The notes under the pieces were generated by a model. That model was not told the origin of the DNA, did no database searches, and saw nothing but the letters and a program-made list of their open reading frames with translations. A stretch of 64,000 nt of DNA. It comes from Mycobacterium sp. DL99 (lineage in GTDB: Bacteria; Actinomycetota; Actinomycetes; Mycobacteriales; Mycobacteriaceae). A program made the translations under genes and the position numbers. The stretch is taken from assembly GCF_004762045.1 (NCBI RefSeq), contig NZ_SJOM01000007.1, forward strand, positions 611,818-675,817, given 5' to 3'. Shown piece by piece: positions 26,145-34,838 of the stretch. Each line of letters begins with the position of its first letter. Positions within the stretch are counted from its first letter, which is position 1.

Positions 26145-29050
26145 CGTCTTCCACAGCTGCCCACGCCAAGAACGATCGGGGTCACCGCCCCTACTTCGCC
26201 CACATGCTGCGAATCCTGTCCATTCCGGTGGTGCTGTTCTGGATCGCCTTCGCCGTCGTCGTGAACGTCATCGCGCCGCAGCTCGAGGTGGTCGGCGAAC
26301 TCCACTCGGCGCCGATGGCGCCCGAGGATGCGCCGTCGATGATCGCCATGAAGCGCATGGGCGCGAACTTCCAGGAGTTCGATTCCAACAGCACGGTCAT
26401 GATCGTGGTGGAGGGCGACCGGGCGCTGGGCCCCGACGCGCACAAGTACTACGACGAGATCATCCGCAAGCTGCGTGAGGATCCCGAGCACATCCAGCAC
26501 ATCCAAGACTTCTGGGGTGACACGCTCACCGCGGCCGGGGCGCAGAGCGCCGATGGCAAAGCGTCCTACGTGATGTTGAACCTCGCAGGCGAGCAGGGGC
26601 AGACCCTCGCCAACGAAGGCGTGGAGAAGGTCCGCGAGGTCATCAAGGAAACCCCGGCCCCGCCGGGCGTGCAGGCTTACGTCGCGGGTCCGGCGGCGCT
26701 GACCGATGATCTGCACGTCATCGGCAACGCGAGCTTGGCCACGATTACCCTCTACACGCTGATCGCTATCGCGGTGATGCTGCTGATCGTCTACCGGTCG
26801 ATCCGTACCACGTTGGTGCAGTTGCTGTTGACCGGTGTGGGGCTGTTGTCGTCGCGCGGCTTGGTCTCGGTTCTGGCCAGCCATGACGTGTTCGGGCTGA
26901 CAACCTTCGCCGGCAACATCCTCACGATGCTGGCCATCGCCGCCGCGACCGACTACGGCATCTTCATCTTCGGCCGCTACCGTGAGGACCGTAGCCAGGG
27001 GCTGGACCGAGAAGACGCCTACTACGCCACGTTCAAGTCCGTCGCCCCGGTCATCATCGGGTCGGGCCTGACTATCGCCGGGGCCACCTACTGCCTCAGC
27101 TTCGCGCGGCTTCCCTACTTCAGCACCATGGGCGCCCCCGTCGCCATCGGCATGATCGTCGTCGTGGCGTCCGCTGTCACGATGGGCCCCGCGGTCCTGT
27201 ACCTGGGCAGCAAAGTTGGCCTGTACGAGCCGAAAAAGGTGGCCAAGGGCCGGTTCTGGTACAAGGTCGGCACCACGGTGGTCCGTTGGCCCGCACCGGT
27301 CCTGGTGGCCAGCGCGTTCGTGGTGCTGATCGGTGTGGTGGCCGTCCCCGGCTACAAACCCGCCTACAACGACCGCTGGTATCTGCCGGCCGATGCGCCG
27401 GCGAACGTTGGATTCACCGCTGCCGACCGGCATTTCAGCCAGGCCCGGATGAATCCTGACATCCTGATGGTCGAATCGACGCATGACATGCGCAATCCCG
27501 CCGACATGCTGGTGCTGGACCGCGTCGCGAAGAACGTGCTGCGTACCGAGGGCATCGCGATGGTGCAGAGCATCACCCGCCCCCTGGGTATCCCGATCCA
27601 GCACAGCTCGATTCCGTTCCAGACCGCCATCCAGGGCCAGACCAGCAATTTGAACCTGCCGTTCCAGCGGGATCAATTGGACAACCAGCTCAAGATGATC
27701 GACGCGACGAACGTCTCGATCTCGATTCTGGAGCAGCAGTACCAGCTGTCCCTTCAACAGACCAAGCTCACGCAGGACTCGGCGGCCAAGTCGCAGGAGC
27801 TACTCGAGGTCACCAAGAAGATGCGGGACAACATCGCGAATTTCGATGACCAGTTCCGGCCCATGCGCAACTACTTCTACTGGGAACCGCACTGCTTCGA
27901 CATCCCGATGTGCTCGGCGGCACGGTCGGTCTTCGATGCCCTCGACGGGATCGATGAGCTGACCGACAAGACCTCGTCGGTGCAGCTCAACACCGATCAA
28001 CTGGCGGACCTCGCTCCGAAACTGACTGCGCTGCTTCCTCAGACGATCGCGTCGATGAAAACCAGCAGGGACCTGTCGCTGGCGTCGTACAACTCGCAGA
28101 AAGCGCTGCTGGACCAGATGCAGGCGATGAACGACACCGCGCTGGCGATGGGGGAGAGCTTCGATCAGGCCAAGAACGACGACCTGTTCTATCTGCCGCC
28201 GGAGGCGTTCACGAACCCGGACTTCGAGCGTGGCCTGAAGATGTTCCTCTCGCCCGACGGCAAGTCGGCGCGGATGTTCATCACCCACCAGACCGACCCG
28301 GCGACGCCGGAGGGTATCGCGCGGGTCAATGCCGAGCGCACCGCTGCGCAGGAGGGCCTGAAGATGTCCTCGCTGTCGGACGCCAAGATCTACCTCGGCG
28401 GCGTCGCGGCCACCTACAAGGACATGAGCGACGGAGCCCGCTACGACCTGATGATCGCCGTGGTGTCGGCGTTGACGCTGATCTTCATCATCATGCTCAT
28501 CCTGACTCGCAGCGCCGTGGCGGCCCTGGTGATCGTGGGAACGGCAGCCAGTTCGATCGCGGCGTCATTCGGCATCTCAGTGTTGTTGTGGCAGTATCTG
28601 TTCGGGATCCATGTCCACTGGCTGGTCATGTTGATGTCGGTGATCATCCTGTTGGCGGTCGGATCGGACTACAACCTGCTGCTCGTCTCCCGGTTCAAAG
28701 AGGAGATCCACGCGGGGCTCAAGACCGGCATCATTCGGTCGATGGGTGGCACCGGCGGCGTGGTGACCTCGGCGGGCATGGTGTTCGCGGCGACCATGGC
28801 GGCCATGCTGGGTAGTGACCTCGTCGTGCTGGCCCAGATGGGGTCGACGATCGCGATCGGCCTGCTGCTGGACACGTTGATCGTGCGGTCGCTGCTGATG
28901 CCGTCGATCGCCACGTTGCTGGGCCGCTGGTTCTGGTGGCCGCAGGTGGTGTATCCCCGCGGGGACAACCACTTCCGCAAGCCGGCGCCGCGACAGGTGC
29001 CCCGTGCGGATGATGACGACACGGCGGCGATCCCGGTGCCTACGAGCTAG
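26141..29050 (+). CDS. MmpL-family RND exporter (second copy)
   Basis: 969 residues, paralogous to the transporter at 16372-19263. The proton-relay motifs are ATDYG (Asp271-Tyr272) and GSDYN (Asp843-Tyr844). The periplasmic coiled-coil insertion occupies about 515-660, and the cysteine pair lies in YWEPHCFDIPMC. The C-terminal tail TAAIPVPTS resembles the TAAIPVTTV of the first copy. No TetR gene follows; instead the last 11 bases overlap a convergent Ada-like gene. The cargo is unknown; the two copies share the MmpL4/5 design used for siderophore or drug export. Confidence 0.93.
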   Translation: MTSSTAAHAKNDRGHRPYFAHMLRILSIPVVLFWIAFAVVVNVIAPQLEVVGELHSAPMAPEDAPSMIAMKRMGANFQEFDSNSTVMIVVEGDRALGPDAHKYYDEIIRKLREDPEHIQHIQDFWGDTLTAAGAQSADGKASYVMLNLAGEQGQTLANEGVEKVREVIKETPAPPGVQAYVAGPAALTDDLHVIGNASLATITLYTLIAIAVMLLIVYRSIRTTLVQLLLTGVGLLSSRGLVSVLASHDVFGLTTFAGNILTMLAIAAATDYGIFIFGRYREDRSQGLDREDAYYATFKSVAPVIIGSGLTIAGATYCLSFARLPYFSTMGAPVAIGMIVVVASAVTMGPAVLYLGSKVGLYEPKKVAKGRFWYKVGTTVVRWPAPVLVASAFVVLIGVVAVPGYKPAYNDRWYLPADAPANVGFTAADRHFSQARMNPDILMVESTHDMRNPADMLVLDRVAKNVLRTEGIAMVQSITRPLGIPIQHSSIPFQTAIQGQTSNLNLPFQRDQLDNQLKMIDATNVSISILEQQYQLSLQQTKLTQDSAAKSQELLEVTKKMRDNIANFDDQFRPMRNYFYWEPHCFDIPMCSAARSVFDALDGIDELTDKTSSVQLNTDQLADLAPKLTALLPQTIASMKTSRDLSLASYNSQKALLDQMQAMNDTALAMGESFDQAKNDDLFYLPPEAFTNPDFERGLKMFLSPDGKSARMFITHQTDPATPEGIARVNAERTAAQEGLKMSSLSDAKIYLGGVAATYKDMSDGARYDLMIAVVSALTLIFIIMLILTRSAVAALVIVGTAASSIAASFGISVLLWQYLFGIHVHWLVMLMSVIILLAVGSDYNLLLVSRFKEEIHAGLKTGIIRSMGGTGGVVTSAGMVFAATMAAMLGSDLVVLAQMGSTIAIGLLLDTLIVRSLLMPSIATLLGRWFWWPQVVYPRGDNHFRKPAPRQVPRADDDDTAAIPVPTS

Positions 29051-29303
29051 ACCCCGCGGCCTTCCACTGCCGGTAGGCGTCGGGCAGGCACACGGCGCAC
29101 GGGCGGTACCCCGCCGATACAGCGGCCTGCGCGTCGGCGAAGAACACCCTGTGTCTGACGTAGCCGCCGGCAGCGATGGCGCGCAGGGCCGACGGGCAGT
29201 CGAGGCAGCCGTAGATCTTGCTACCGCGGTGTCCCCCAACGGTTCCCGGTGTGTTGCTGCGATGGGGATGACCGTCGGCGCCGATCAGGGTGTACAGACT
29301 CAT
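29040..29303 (-). CDS. Small Ada-like zinc-binding (methyl phosphotriester acceptor-like) protein
   Basis: 87 residues with two CxxC pairs: Cys33/Cys36 in IYGCLDCPSALRAI and Cys69/Cys72 in GYRPCAVCLPDAYRQW. The second half (VFFADAQAAVSAGYRPCAVC) matches the zinc-binding N-terminal domain of Ada, where four cysteines hold zinc and one accepts methyl groups from DNA phosphotriesters. Here the domain stands alone, without helix-turn-helix. Its ATG overlaps the stop of the oxygenase gene by four bases, making it the last gene of an alkylation-repair operon. It could be a repair acceptor or a sensor. The first pair is CxxC where Ada has CxxxC. Confidence 0.75.
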   Translation of the reverse strand: MSLYTLIGADGHPHRSNTPGTVGGHRGSKIYGCLDCPSALRAIAAGGYVRHRVFFADAQAAVSAGYRPCAVCLPDAYRQWKAAGSSS

Positions 29304-30019
29304 GCCGCGTCATGGAAGACCAGGCCCAGGGTGAACCTGGTCCCGGAACGGACCGTCGAGACACCGTGCCGGATGGGTGCCGCCGACCAGCCCCGTACCG
29401 ACTTGGCCGGTCGGTCGCGGGTGGTGAATACCAAGCCGTGCCCATGGGGGATGACAGTGGCGGTACCGCGCGATTGTGCGCGGGGTCGTTGTTCGTAAAG
29501 CAGGAACTCGCCGCCGGTGTAGTCGACGTCCGGGTCGGTCAGATTGACCACGACCTGTAGGGGGAAGATCAACTCGCCGTAGAGGTCGCGGTGCAGCGCA
29601 TTCCAGTCCCCGGCACCGTATTTCAGCAGGATCGCCGTCGTCTTGGTCTGACCGGCCTCATGACACATCCGCAGCCAGTCGTCGAAGTCATCCGGCCACG
29701 GTGCCTCGCGGCCGAGCCGAGCCCACCACGTGCGGGCGATCGGCAGCAGGTGGGGATACAGCGCCTTCTTCAGTGCTGTCACGGCCGGCGGATAGGGCTG
29801 CCGGAAATAGCGGTACTGGCCCTCGCCGAACCGGTAGCGGACCATGTCGATCGTCGATCGGAACCGGGCCACCTCGGGGTAGAGCGCGACGATGTCGGCG
29901 GCATCCGCCGGAGTCAGCAGTGCCCCGGTCAGCGCACATCCCGTGTTGTCGAGTTCATCGCCGACACGGCTCCAGTCGATGAGATCTACCCGCTGCTGCC
30001 AGGCATTCGTGCCGTTCAT
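29300..30019 (-). CDS. 2-oxoglutarate/Fe(II)-dependent oxygenase
   Basis: 239 residues. The iron-binding facial triad is visible: His143-x-Asp145 in ALHRDLYGELIFPLQVVVNL and His218 in APIRHGVSTV, with Arg of GTRFTLGLVFH ten residues later for 2-oxoglutarate. FLLYEQRPRAQSRG follows the jelly-roll pattern. It does not look like canonical AlkB but belongs to the same superfamily. Its place between the alkyltransferase and the Ada-like gene, with four-base overlaps on both sides, suggests oxidative removal of alkyl lesions from nucleic acid or nucleotides. The substrate is inferred only from context. Confidence 0.85.
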   Translation of the reverse strand: MNGTNAWQQRVDLIDWSRVGDELDNTGCALTGALLTPADAADIVALYPEVARFRSTIDMVRYRFGEGQYRYFRQPYPPAVTALKKALYPHLLPIARTWWARLGREAPWPDDFDDWLRMCHEAGQTKTTAILLKYGAGDWNALHRDLYGELIFPLQVVVNLTDPDVDYTGGEFLLYEQRPRAQSRGTATVIPHGHGLVFTTRDRPAKSVRGWSAAPIRHGVSTVRSGTRFTLGLVFHDAA

Positions 30020-30630
30020 GCCGCCGCCTCCAGGTCGAGCAGCAGGCGCTTGGCCTCCGGGCCGCCGAGGTAGCCGCCCATCGCACCGTCGCTGCGGACG
30101 ACGCGATGGCAGGGGATGACAACGGGCAGTGGGTTTTTCGCGCAGGCCGTCCCCACAGCGCGTACCGCTTTGGGGCTGCCGGCCAGGGCCGCGACGGTGG
30201 CGTAGCTGGCGGTCTGCCCGTAGTCGATCTCGGGCAGGTGATGCAGCACTGTGCTGCGGAATCCGGCGGCGAGCCGCCAGTCCAGCGGCAGGTCGAAGGT
30301 GCGTCGCGCGCGGGCGAAGTACTCGTCGAGTTCGCGGGCCGCCGTGTCGAGGCGGGCGGGTGCTTGCAGGATGCGCGGGCTCACCTCGTCGGCGAGGTGC
30401 TGCAGCACGGTGTCGTGGTCTTCGCGGGCGTAGGCGACGCGGACCAGGCCCTGCTCGGTGGCCGCCAGCAGCAGCGGCCCGACGGGGGTGTCGACGGTGC
30501 GGTAGGCGATGTCGAGGAGATCGTCGCGCTGGGCGGCGGCCGCGAGTCGGTGGTGCAACTCGGCCAGCTTGCCGGGGCCGGGTTGGGTGATTCGGGCCAG
30601 CTCGCGAACGATGCCGTCGTCGTTACTCAT
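30016..30630 (-). CDS. ogt: Methylated-DNA-protein-cysteine methyltransferase
   Basis: 204 residues. The active site VVIPCHRVVRSDG carries the alkyl-acceptor Cys174, and YGQTASYATVAALAGSPKAVRAVGTACAKNPLP and GGYLGGPEAKRLLLDLE match the catalytic domain. The protein removes O6-alkyl groups from guanine in a one-turnover reaction. It has about 40 extra residues at the N-terminus (to about VDTPVG) compared with minimal Ogt, a possible contact for the sigma factor encoded upstream. The gene overlaps the sigma gene by eight bases and the oxygenase gene by four. Confidence 0.93.
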   Translation of the reverse strand: MSNDDGIVRELARITQPGPGKLAELHHRLAAAAQRDDLLDIAYRTVDTPVGPLLLAATEQGLVRVAYAREDHDTVLQHLADEVSPRILQAPARLDTAARELDEYFARARRTFDLPLDWRLAAGFRSTVLHHLPEIDYGQTASYATVAALAGSPKAVRAVGTACAKNPLPVVIPCHRVVRSDGAMGGYLGGPEAKRLLLDLEAAA

Positions 30631-31177
30631 TGGTCTCTCCTTTCCTGGGCGCGTCGACCTCGGTGAGTTCGGTGAGGTAGGTGCGTCGTAGCGTGGCGAT
30701 CCCGTCGCTGGAGGCGCGGCGTGCGGCCGCAGCGCTGCCGCCGAGGATTTCGGCGATTTCGTCGTAGGGCAGGCCGGCCAGGTAGTGGTAGGCGACCGCG
30801 TGTTTCTGTTTGTGGGGAAGCCTGTCGACCGCGGCGGCCAGGTCGTCGAAGTTCTCGGCCGTGCGGGGGCTCGATGTTTCGGGGACGACGTCGGTCGGGA
30901 TGGGTTGGCGCGTTCGGGTCCGGGTGATGTCGATGGCTTTGTGGTGCGCGACGGTGACCAGCCAGGCCTCGAAATTGGCATCGGCGGGGAGGTCGGGGTA
31001 GGCCTTCAACGCCGCCAGGAACGTTTCCGACCAGGCGTCGTCGGCGTCGTGCGCGCCGACGATGGCGCAGCACACCCGATAGACGGTGGGGCCGTGGTCG
31101 CGAACCACGGTCTCGAAAGGCGGTTTGGCTGTCACACCCTGTAGACGCTCCCTGGCCGAGATTTGTGAGGTCTCCAT
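30623..31177 (-). CDS. ECF sigma factor heading the alkylation-repair operon
   Basis: 184 residues from the ATG at 31177; a weak ribosome site leaves room for another start. Region 2 is FETVVRDHGPTVYRVCCAIVGAHDADDAWSETFLAALKAYPDL with NFEAWLVTVAHHKAIDITR, and region 4 is LPHKQKHAVAYHYLAGLPYDEIAEILGGSAAAARRASSDGIATLRR. It is less like SigH than the two at 24-25 kb. No anti-sigma gene is present; the partner in that position is the alkyltransferase, overlapping by eight bases. It presumably transcribes its own operon and other damage-response genes after alkylation. This role is inference from linkage. Confidence 0.88.
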   Translation of the reverse strand: METSQISARERLQGVTAKPPFETVVRDHGPTVYRVCCAIVGAHDADDAWSETFLAALKAYPDLPADANFEAWLVTVAHHKAIDITRTRTRQPIPTDVVPETSSPRTAENFDDLAAAVDRLPHKQKHAVAYHYLAGLPYDEIAEILGGSAAAARRASSDGIATLRRTYLTELTEVDAPRKGETNE

Positions 31178-31216
31178 CGTGAATGATTTCTGCCGGCGGC
31201 GTCGAAGTGGCGAGAC

Positions 31217-31232
31217 CTCATTTACAAATGAG
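31217..31232. promoter_or_regulatory. Inverted repeat CTCATTT-AC-AAATGAG
   Basis: Perfect seven-base arms in the 72-base gap between the ECF sigma gene (minus) and an acyl-CoA dehydrogenase (plus). It is 18 bases before the dehydrogenase start and 40 before the sigma start, so an unlinked dimeric repressor, for example TetR-type, could control either. Confidence 0.45.
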
Positions 31233-31249
31233 TCTAGAAGTGTCACGGT

Positions 31250-32416
31250 GTGCTGGTGGATTTCTCCCATGTCGAGCTGTCCGAGGAGGACCTGGCCTTC
31301 CGCGATGAGCTACGGGCGTTTCTGGCCCGGGTCGTCACCGACGAGGTGATCGAGCGTGACCGCGAGACAGGTGAGAACTTCGACGAGACAGTGCATCTGG
31401 CCCTAGGTGCGGCCGGGTACCTGGCCGGTGATTACCAGGCCGAGGCCGACGGCGGGTTCAGCGCGGTCCGGCGCCGGATCTGGGAACTGGAGATCGGCCG
31501 GGCCCACACCCCGTGGTTCCACTGGGGAACCACCGCGATGGTCGCCAACACGGTGGAGAAGTTCGCCTCCGCCGAGCTTTTGGACGAGGTGCTGCCGGGT
31601 GTCCTCGACGGGAGCTTGCGGCTGTGCCTGGGCTACACCGAACCCGAGGGCGGGTCTGACGTCGCGACCTGCAAGACCCGGGCGGTGCGGGATGGCGAGA
31701 GCTGGATTATCAATGGCTCAAAGATGTTCACCTCGAATGCGCACAACGCTCAGTACGTGTTCCTGTTGACCAACACCGACCCGGCCGCGGCGAAGCACAA
31801 GAGCCTCACGATGTTCCTGGTGCCGCTGGAATCCGCCGGCGTCGAGATCCAGCCGCTGCGCACCGTCGACGGAGACCGCACCAACATCACCTACTACAGC
31901 GACGTCCGGGTCAGCGACCGGTACCGCGTCGGTGAGGTGAACGGCGGCTGGACGGTGCTGCGCGGTGCCCTCGAGCTCGAGCACGGCACGTTCGAACGCG
32001 AGACCCGCGGCCTGCAGAAGCTCGCCACCATGACCGAGCACATCAACCTCATGGCCGAGGCGGTCGATCGCGTGGCCGCCGTCGCCCCTGACGACGCGGC
32101 GTCGCGCTATCGGCTGGGCCGGGGCATCGCCCGGCTGGAAGCGGCGCTGAGCAGCCCCGACATGTACGGGCGCGTCGCGATCGCCCAGACCATGCGCGAG
32201 GTATCCCCGGATCTCATGGACATCGTCGGATCGGCGGGCGCATTGCCCGTGGGGACGCGGGGCGCGGCCGCCGACGGCGCCGCCGAGTACATCTTCCGGC
32301 TGGCCGGTCCGACCGGTATCTACGGCGGCACCCTTGAAGTGTTCCGGAACATGATCGCGCAGCAGGCACTCGGGCTGGGGCGGCCGAACTACGCACCGGC
32401 CAAGCGAACTGGCTGA
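31250..32416 (+). CDS. Acyl-CoA dehydrogenase
   Basis: 388 residues, the standard single-domain length. LSEEDLAFRDELRAFLARVV opens the N-terminal helical domain, LGYTEPEGGSDVATCKTRA is the FAD/substrate loop, and IINGSKMFTSNAHNAQYVFLL belongs to the middle beta domain. The C-terminal domain ends GPTGIYGGTLEVFRNMIAQQALGLGRP. It oxidises acyl-CoA at the alpha-beta bond with FAD. The substrate is not evident. A GTG at 31250 is used; GTG 31256 is an alternative. A thioesterase-like gene follows on the same strand after 134 bases. Confidence 0.9.
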   Translation: MLVDFSHVELSEEDLAFRDELRAFLARVVTDEVIERDRETGENFDETVHLALGAAGYLAGDYQAEADGGFSAVRRRIWELEIGRAHTPWFHWGTTAMVANTVEKFASAELLDEVLPGVLDGSLRLCLGYTEPEGGSDVATCKTRAVRDGESWIINGSKMFTSNAHNAQYVFLLTNTDPAAAKHKSLTMFLVPLESAGVEIQPLRTVDGDRTNITYYSDVRVSDRYRVGEVNGGWTVLRGALELEHGTFERETRGLQKLATMTEHINLMAEAVDRVAAVAPDDAASRYRLGRGIARLEAALSSPDMYGRVAIAQTMREVSPDLMDIVGSAGALPVGTRGAAADGAAEYIFRLAGPTGIYGGTLEVFRNMIAQQALGLGRPNYAPAKRTG

Positions 32417-32550
32417 CCGTCAGGGTCTTCCTGGCCGTACCTGGCCAGGCTGCCGTCAAATTTCTTGACGGTGTTCCTCCGGGTGGTGCGGTCTGCAAGG
32501 TGGCATCGGCGGCGCCGAGCAACGCGAGGCGGCCTGGGTACTGTGGCCGG

Positions 32551-33357
32551 GTGCATCCCTTGGACAAGGCCCTTGAACTCTCGCCGTCCGGTGACGGTCG
32601 GTGGCGCGGGCGGACGGTGCCGGAGTGGGCCAACATGGTCGGCCCGTTCGGCGGTATCACGGCTGCGACCCTGGTGCGTGCCGTCGAGTTGCACCCGAAA
32701 CGGCACGGTCAGCCCATCGCCCTGACGGTGAACTATGCGGCGCCGATCGTCGACGGCGAGTTCGACATCGTGACCAGGGCCGTCAAGACCAACCGGTCCA
32801 ATCAGCACTGGATCGTCGAACTCAGCCAGGACGGCGAGGTCAAGACCACCGCCACCGCGGTGTTCGGATTGCGACGCCAAGGGTGGTCGGACACCGAGAT
32901 CACCGCGCCGCAGGCCCCGGCGCCCGAGGGCATCGTGCCGTCGGTCCCGCCGTTCGGTGTGGCGTGGTTCGACAACTACGACATGCGGTTCGTCGACGGA
33001 GGGATGCCCGACATCGGCGGGGAACCGACCGAGTCGGCAAGTTCCACCACGACCCTGTGGGTGCGCAACAAACCTTCCAGGCCGATGGATTTCGCCGCGC
33101 TGACCTCGGTGAGCGACATCTTCTATCCGCGGGTCTTCCTGCGTCACGGTCAGTTCGTGCCGGCGGGCACGGTGTCGATCTCCGTGTATTTCCACGCCGA
33201 TGAGGAGCAACTCGCGACTCAGGGTGACGACTTCGTTCTGGGAACGGCACGGGCACACCGGTATTCCGGCGGATACTTCGATCAGAGCGCGCATCTGTTC
33301 GGCCGCACCGGCGCACTGCTGGCGACCAGTCACCAGTTCGTCTACTTCAAGGCCTGA
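32551..33357 (+). CDS. Acyl-CoA thioesterase-like protein (double hotdog fold)
   Basis: 268 residues from the GTG at 32551. HPLDKALELSPSGDGRWRGRTVPEWANMVGPFGGITAATLVRAVELHP is typical of the 4HBT_3/TesB-like thioesterase family in mycobacteria: the PFGGITAA helix is that of the N-terminal hotdog, and VSISVYFHADEEQL with GTARAHRYSGGYFDQSAHLFGRTGALLATSHQFVYF is the second hotdog. It likely hydrolyses acyl-CoA, possibly in the same pathway as the dehydrogenase upstream. Its end overlaps the convergent PucR gene by 11 bases. Confidence 0.82.
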   Translation: MHPLDKALELSPSGDGRWRGRTVPEWANMVGPFGGITAATLVRAVELHPKRHGQPIALTVNYAAPIVDGEFDIVTRAVKTNRSNQHWIVELSQDGEVKTTATAVFGLRRQGWSDTEITAPQAPAPEGIVPSVPPFGVAWFDNYDMRFVDGGMPDIGGEPTESASSTTTLWVRNKPSRPMDFAALTSVSDIFYPRVFLRHGQFVPAGTVSISVYFHADEEQLATQGDDFVLGTARAHRYSGGYFDQSAHLFGRTGALLATSHQFVYFKA

Positions 33358-34825
33358 GGTCGTCGGGAGCCGACTGCAGGGCGATCCACGCGCTCACCCG
33401 GGTCTGCGGATCATCGAGCTTGCCGGGCAGCGCCGCCTCGATGGCAGCGAGACGGTTGCGCACGGTGTTGCGGTGCAGGCCGAGTTCCTCGGCGACCTTC
33501 AGTCGCGATCCGTGATGGCGCAGGAAGCAACGCAGGATCTCCAACTGCTCGGAATCGAGCCCGTGCAACCAGGATTCGGCGAACGCCGCGGCTTTCTCGG
33601 GATCGATCAGACTCAGGGGGCCATTGTCGATTACTTTGTCCCACAGCACCACGCCGGACACCTCGGTGGCCTGGGCGAGTGCCAGTCCGGCCGTGCGATA
33701 ACCGGTCGCGCCGTCGCCGGGTGCCACCGCATTCCCGACGCCGACGTGGAGTCCACCCTCGGCCAACTGTGAACCGGTTGCTTTTGCCTGTGCGGGTGCG
33801 ACGACCGCGCACAACTCGCCGGCATATACCCCGGCGAGGATGCCCCGCCGCTCCAGGGAAGCCACGGCGTTCTCGATCGCGGATTCGTCCCCCGTGGCCC
33901 GCAGGAATCGGATGTGTCTCGGAAGTTCGGCCGCCGGCTGGTCCACCTCCAACACCAATTGCGCGGTGCGGTCGTCGCTTTCGGCGAGCAGCTCCAGCGC
34001 TCGGCTGCGCAGGTGCTGCCGGGTCGTGGCGCGGCTACGGACCTGTTCGTCGATGAGTCCCAGCAGGGCCACCGCGGTCGTCACCGCCTGGCGCTGTCCT
34101 TCCGATGCCCTGGCCGGCGCCAATGCCGCCAGGTAGGCCGACGCCCGGCCGCGTAGCCCGATGGGATGGACCGACACGGAGAGCGTCGGATTGGACTGTG
34201 CTGCAGCCGAACGCAATCCGTGGGCCTGCAACCGTTTGACGTCGTGGGCGACCTCGTCGAGCGGGAACTCGTTGCGGCGGGCGCCGACCGGGCCTGTCAC
34301 GACCCGGCCGTCGGGATTCATCAGACATGTCGCGCCGTCGAGCGCTGCGGCCAGCGCGGTGATGACCGCAACGGCAGGATCCGGTTTGGCCGCAGCCGAG
34401 ATGAGCTTGCGCTGTGTCTGGAGGGACTCGCGTGTCGCGGTGGACTCCTGTTCCTCCAGCAGATGCGCGACGTGTCGGCTGATCGCGACGAAGGTGGTGC
34501 GGCGTGGCACCTCGAACAGATTCACCTGGTGTCGTCGGCAGGCAGCTGCGAGTGCTGCCGGAGTCTCGGCGTGGGTGAGGCCGACGGCGAACCCCACCGC
34601 GGCCACACCGGCGTCGGCAAGCCTGCGCACGTAGCCGTCCCATTGGTCGTGCCAGTCACCGGTTTCCAGACCGGTGGTCAGCAGGATCTCCCCGCCTTCC
34701 AGGAACGGCCCCGGATCGGCGAGTTCGCTCGTGGCCACCCAGCGGACCGGTGCGTCGCGGCGGCAGACCTCGACGGCGACCAACCTGAGCGCCCGCACAG
34801 CCAGGACATCGCCGACCAGAACCAT
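33347..34825 (-). CDS. PucR-family transcriptional regulator of the gab genes
   Basis: 492 residues from an ATG. The N-terminal PucR sensor domain (VGDVLAVRALRLVAVEVCRRDAPVRWVATSELADPGPFLEGGEILLTTG) is followed by a GGDEF-like middle part and a C-terminal helix-turn-helix (LEILRCFLRHHGSRLKVAEELGLHRNTVRNRLAAIEAAL). This family controls nitrogen and amine catabolism. It is divergent from gabT with 112 bases between, containing an inverted repeat. It most likely activates or represses GABA breakdown in response to its substrate. Confidence 0.9.
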   Translation of the reverse strand: MVLVGDVLAVRALRLVAVEVCRRDAPVRWVATSELADPGPFLEGGEILLTTGLETGDWHDQWDGYVRRLADAGVAAVGFAVGLTHAETPAALAAACRRHQVNLFEVPRRTTFVAISRHVAHLLEEQESTATRESLQTQRKLISAAAKPDPAVAVITALAAALDGATCLMNPDGRVVTGPVGARRNEFPLDEVAHDVKRLQAHGLRSAAAQSNPTLSVSVHPIGLRGRASAYLAALAPARASEGQRQAVTTAVALLGLIDEQVRSRATTRQHLRSRALELLAESDDRTAQLVLEVDQPAAELPRHIRFLRATGDESAIENAVASLERRGILAGVYAGELCAVVAPAQAKATGSQLAEGGLHVGVGNAVAPGDGATGYRTAGLALAQATEVSGVVLWDKVIDNGPLSLIDPEKAAAFAESWLHGLDSEQLEILRCFLRHHGSRLKVAEELGLHRNTVRNRLAAIEAALPGKLDDPQTRVSAWIALQSAPDDLRP

Positions 34826-34838
34826 GGGTGCCAGTTTC

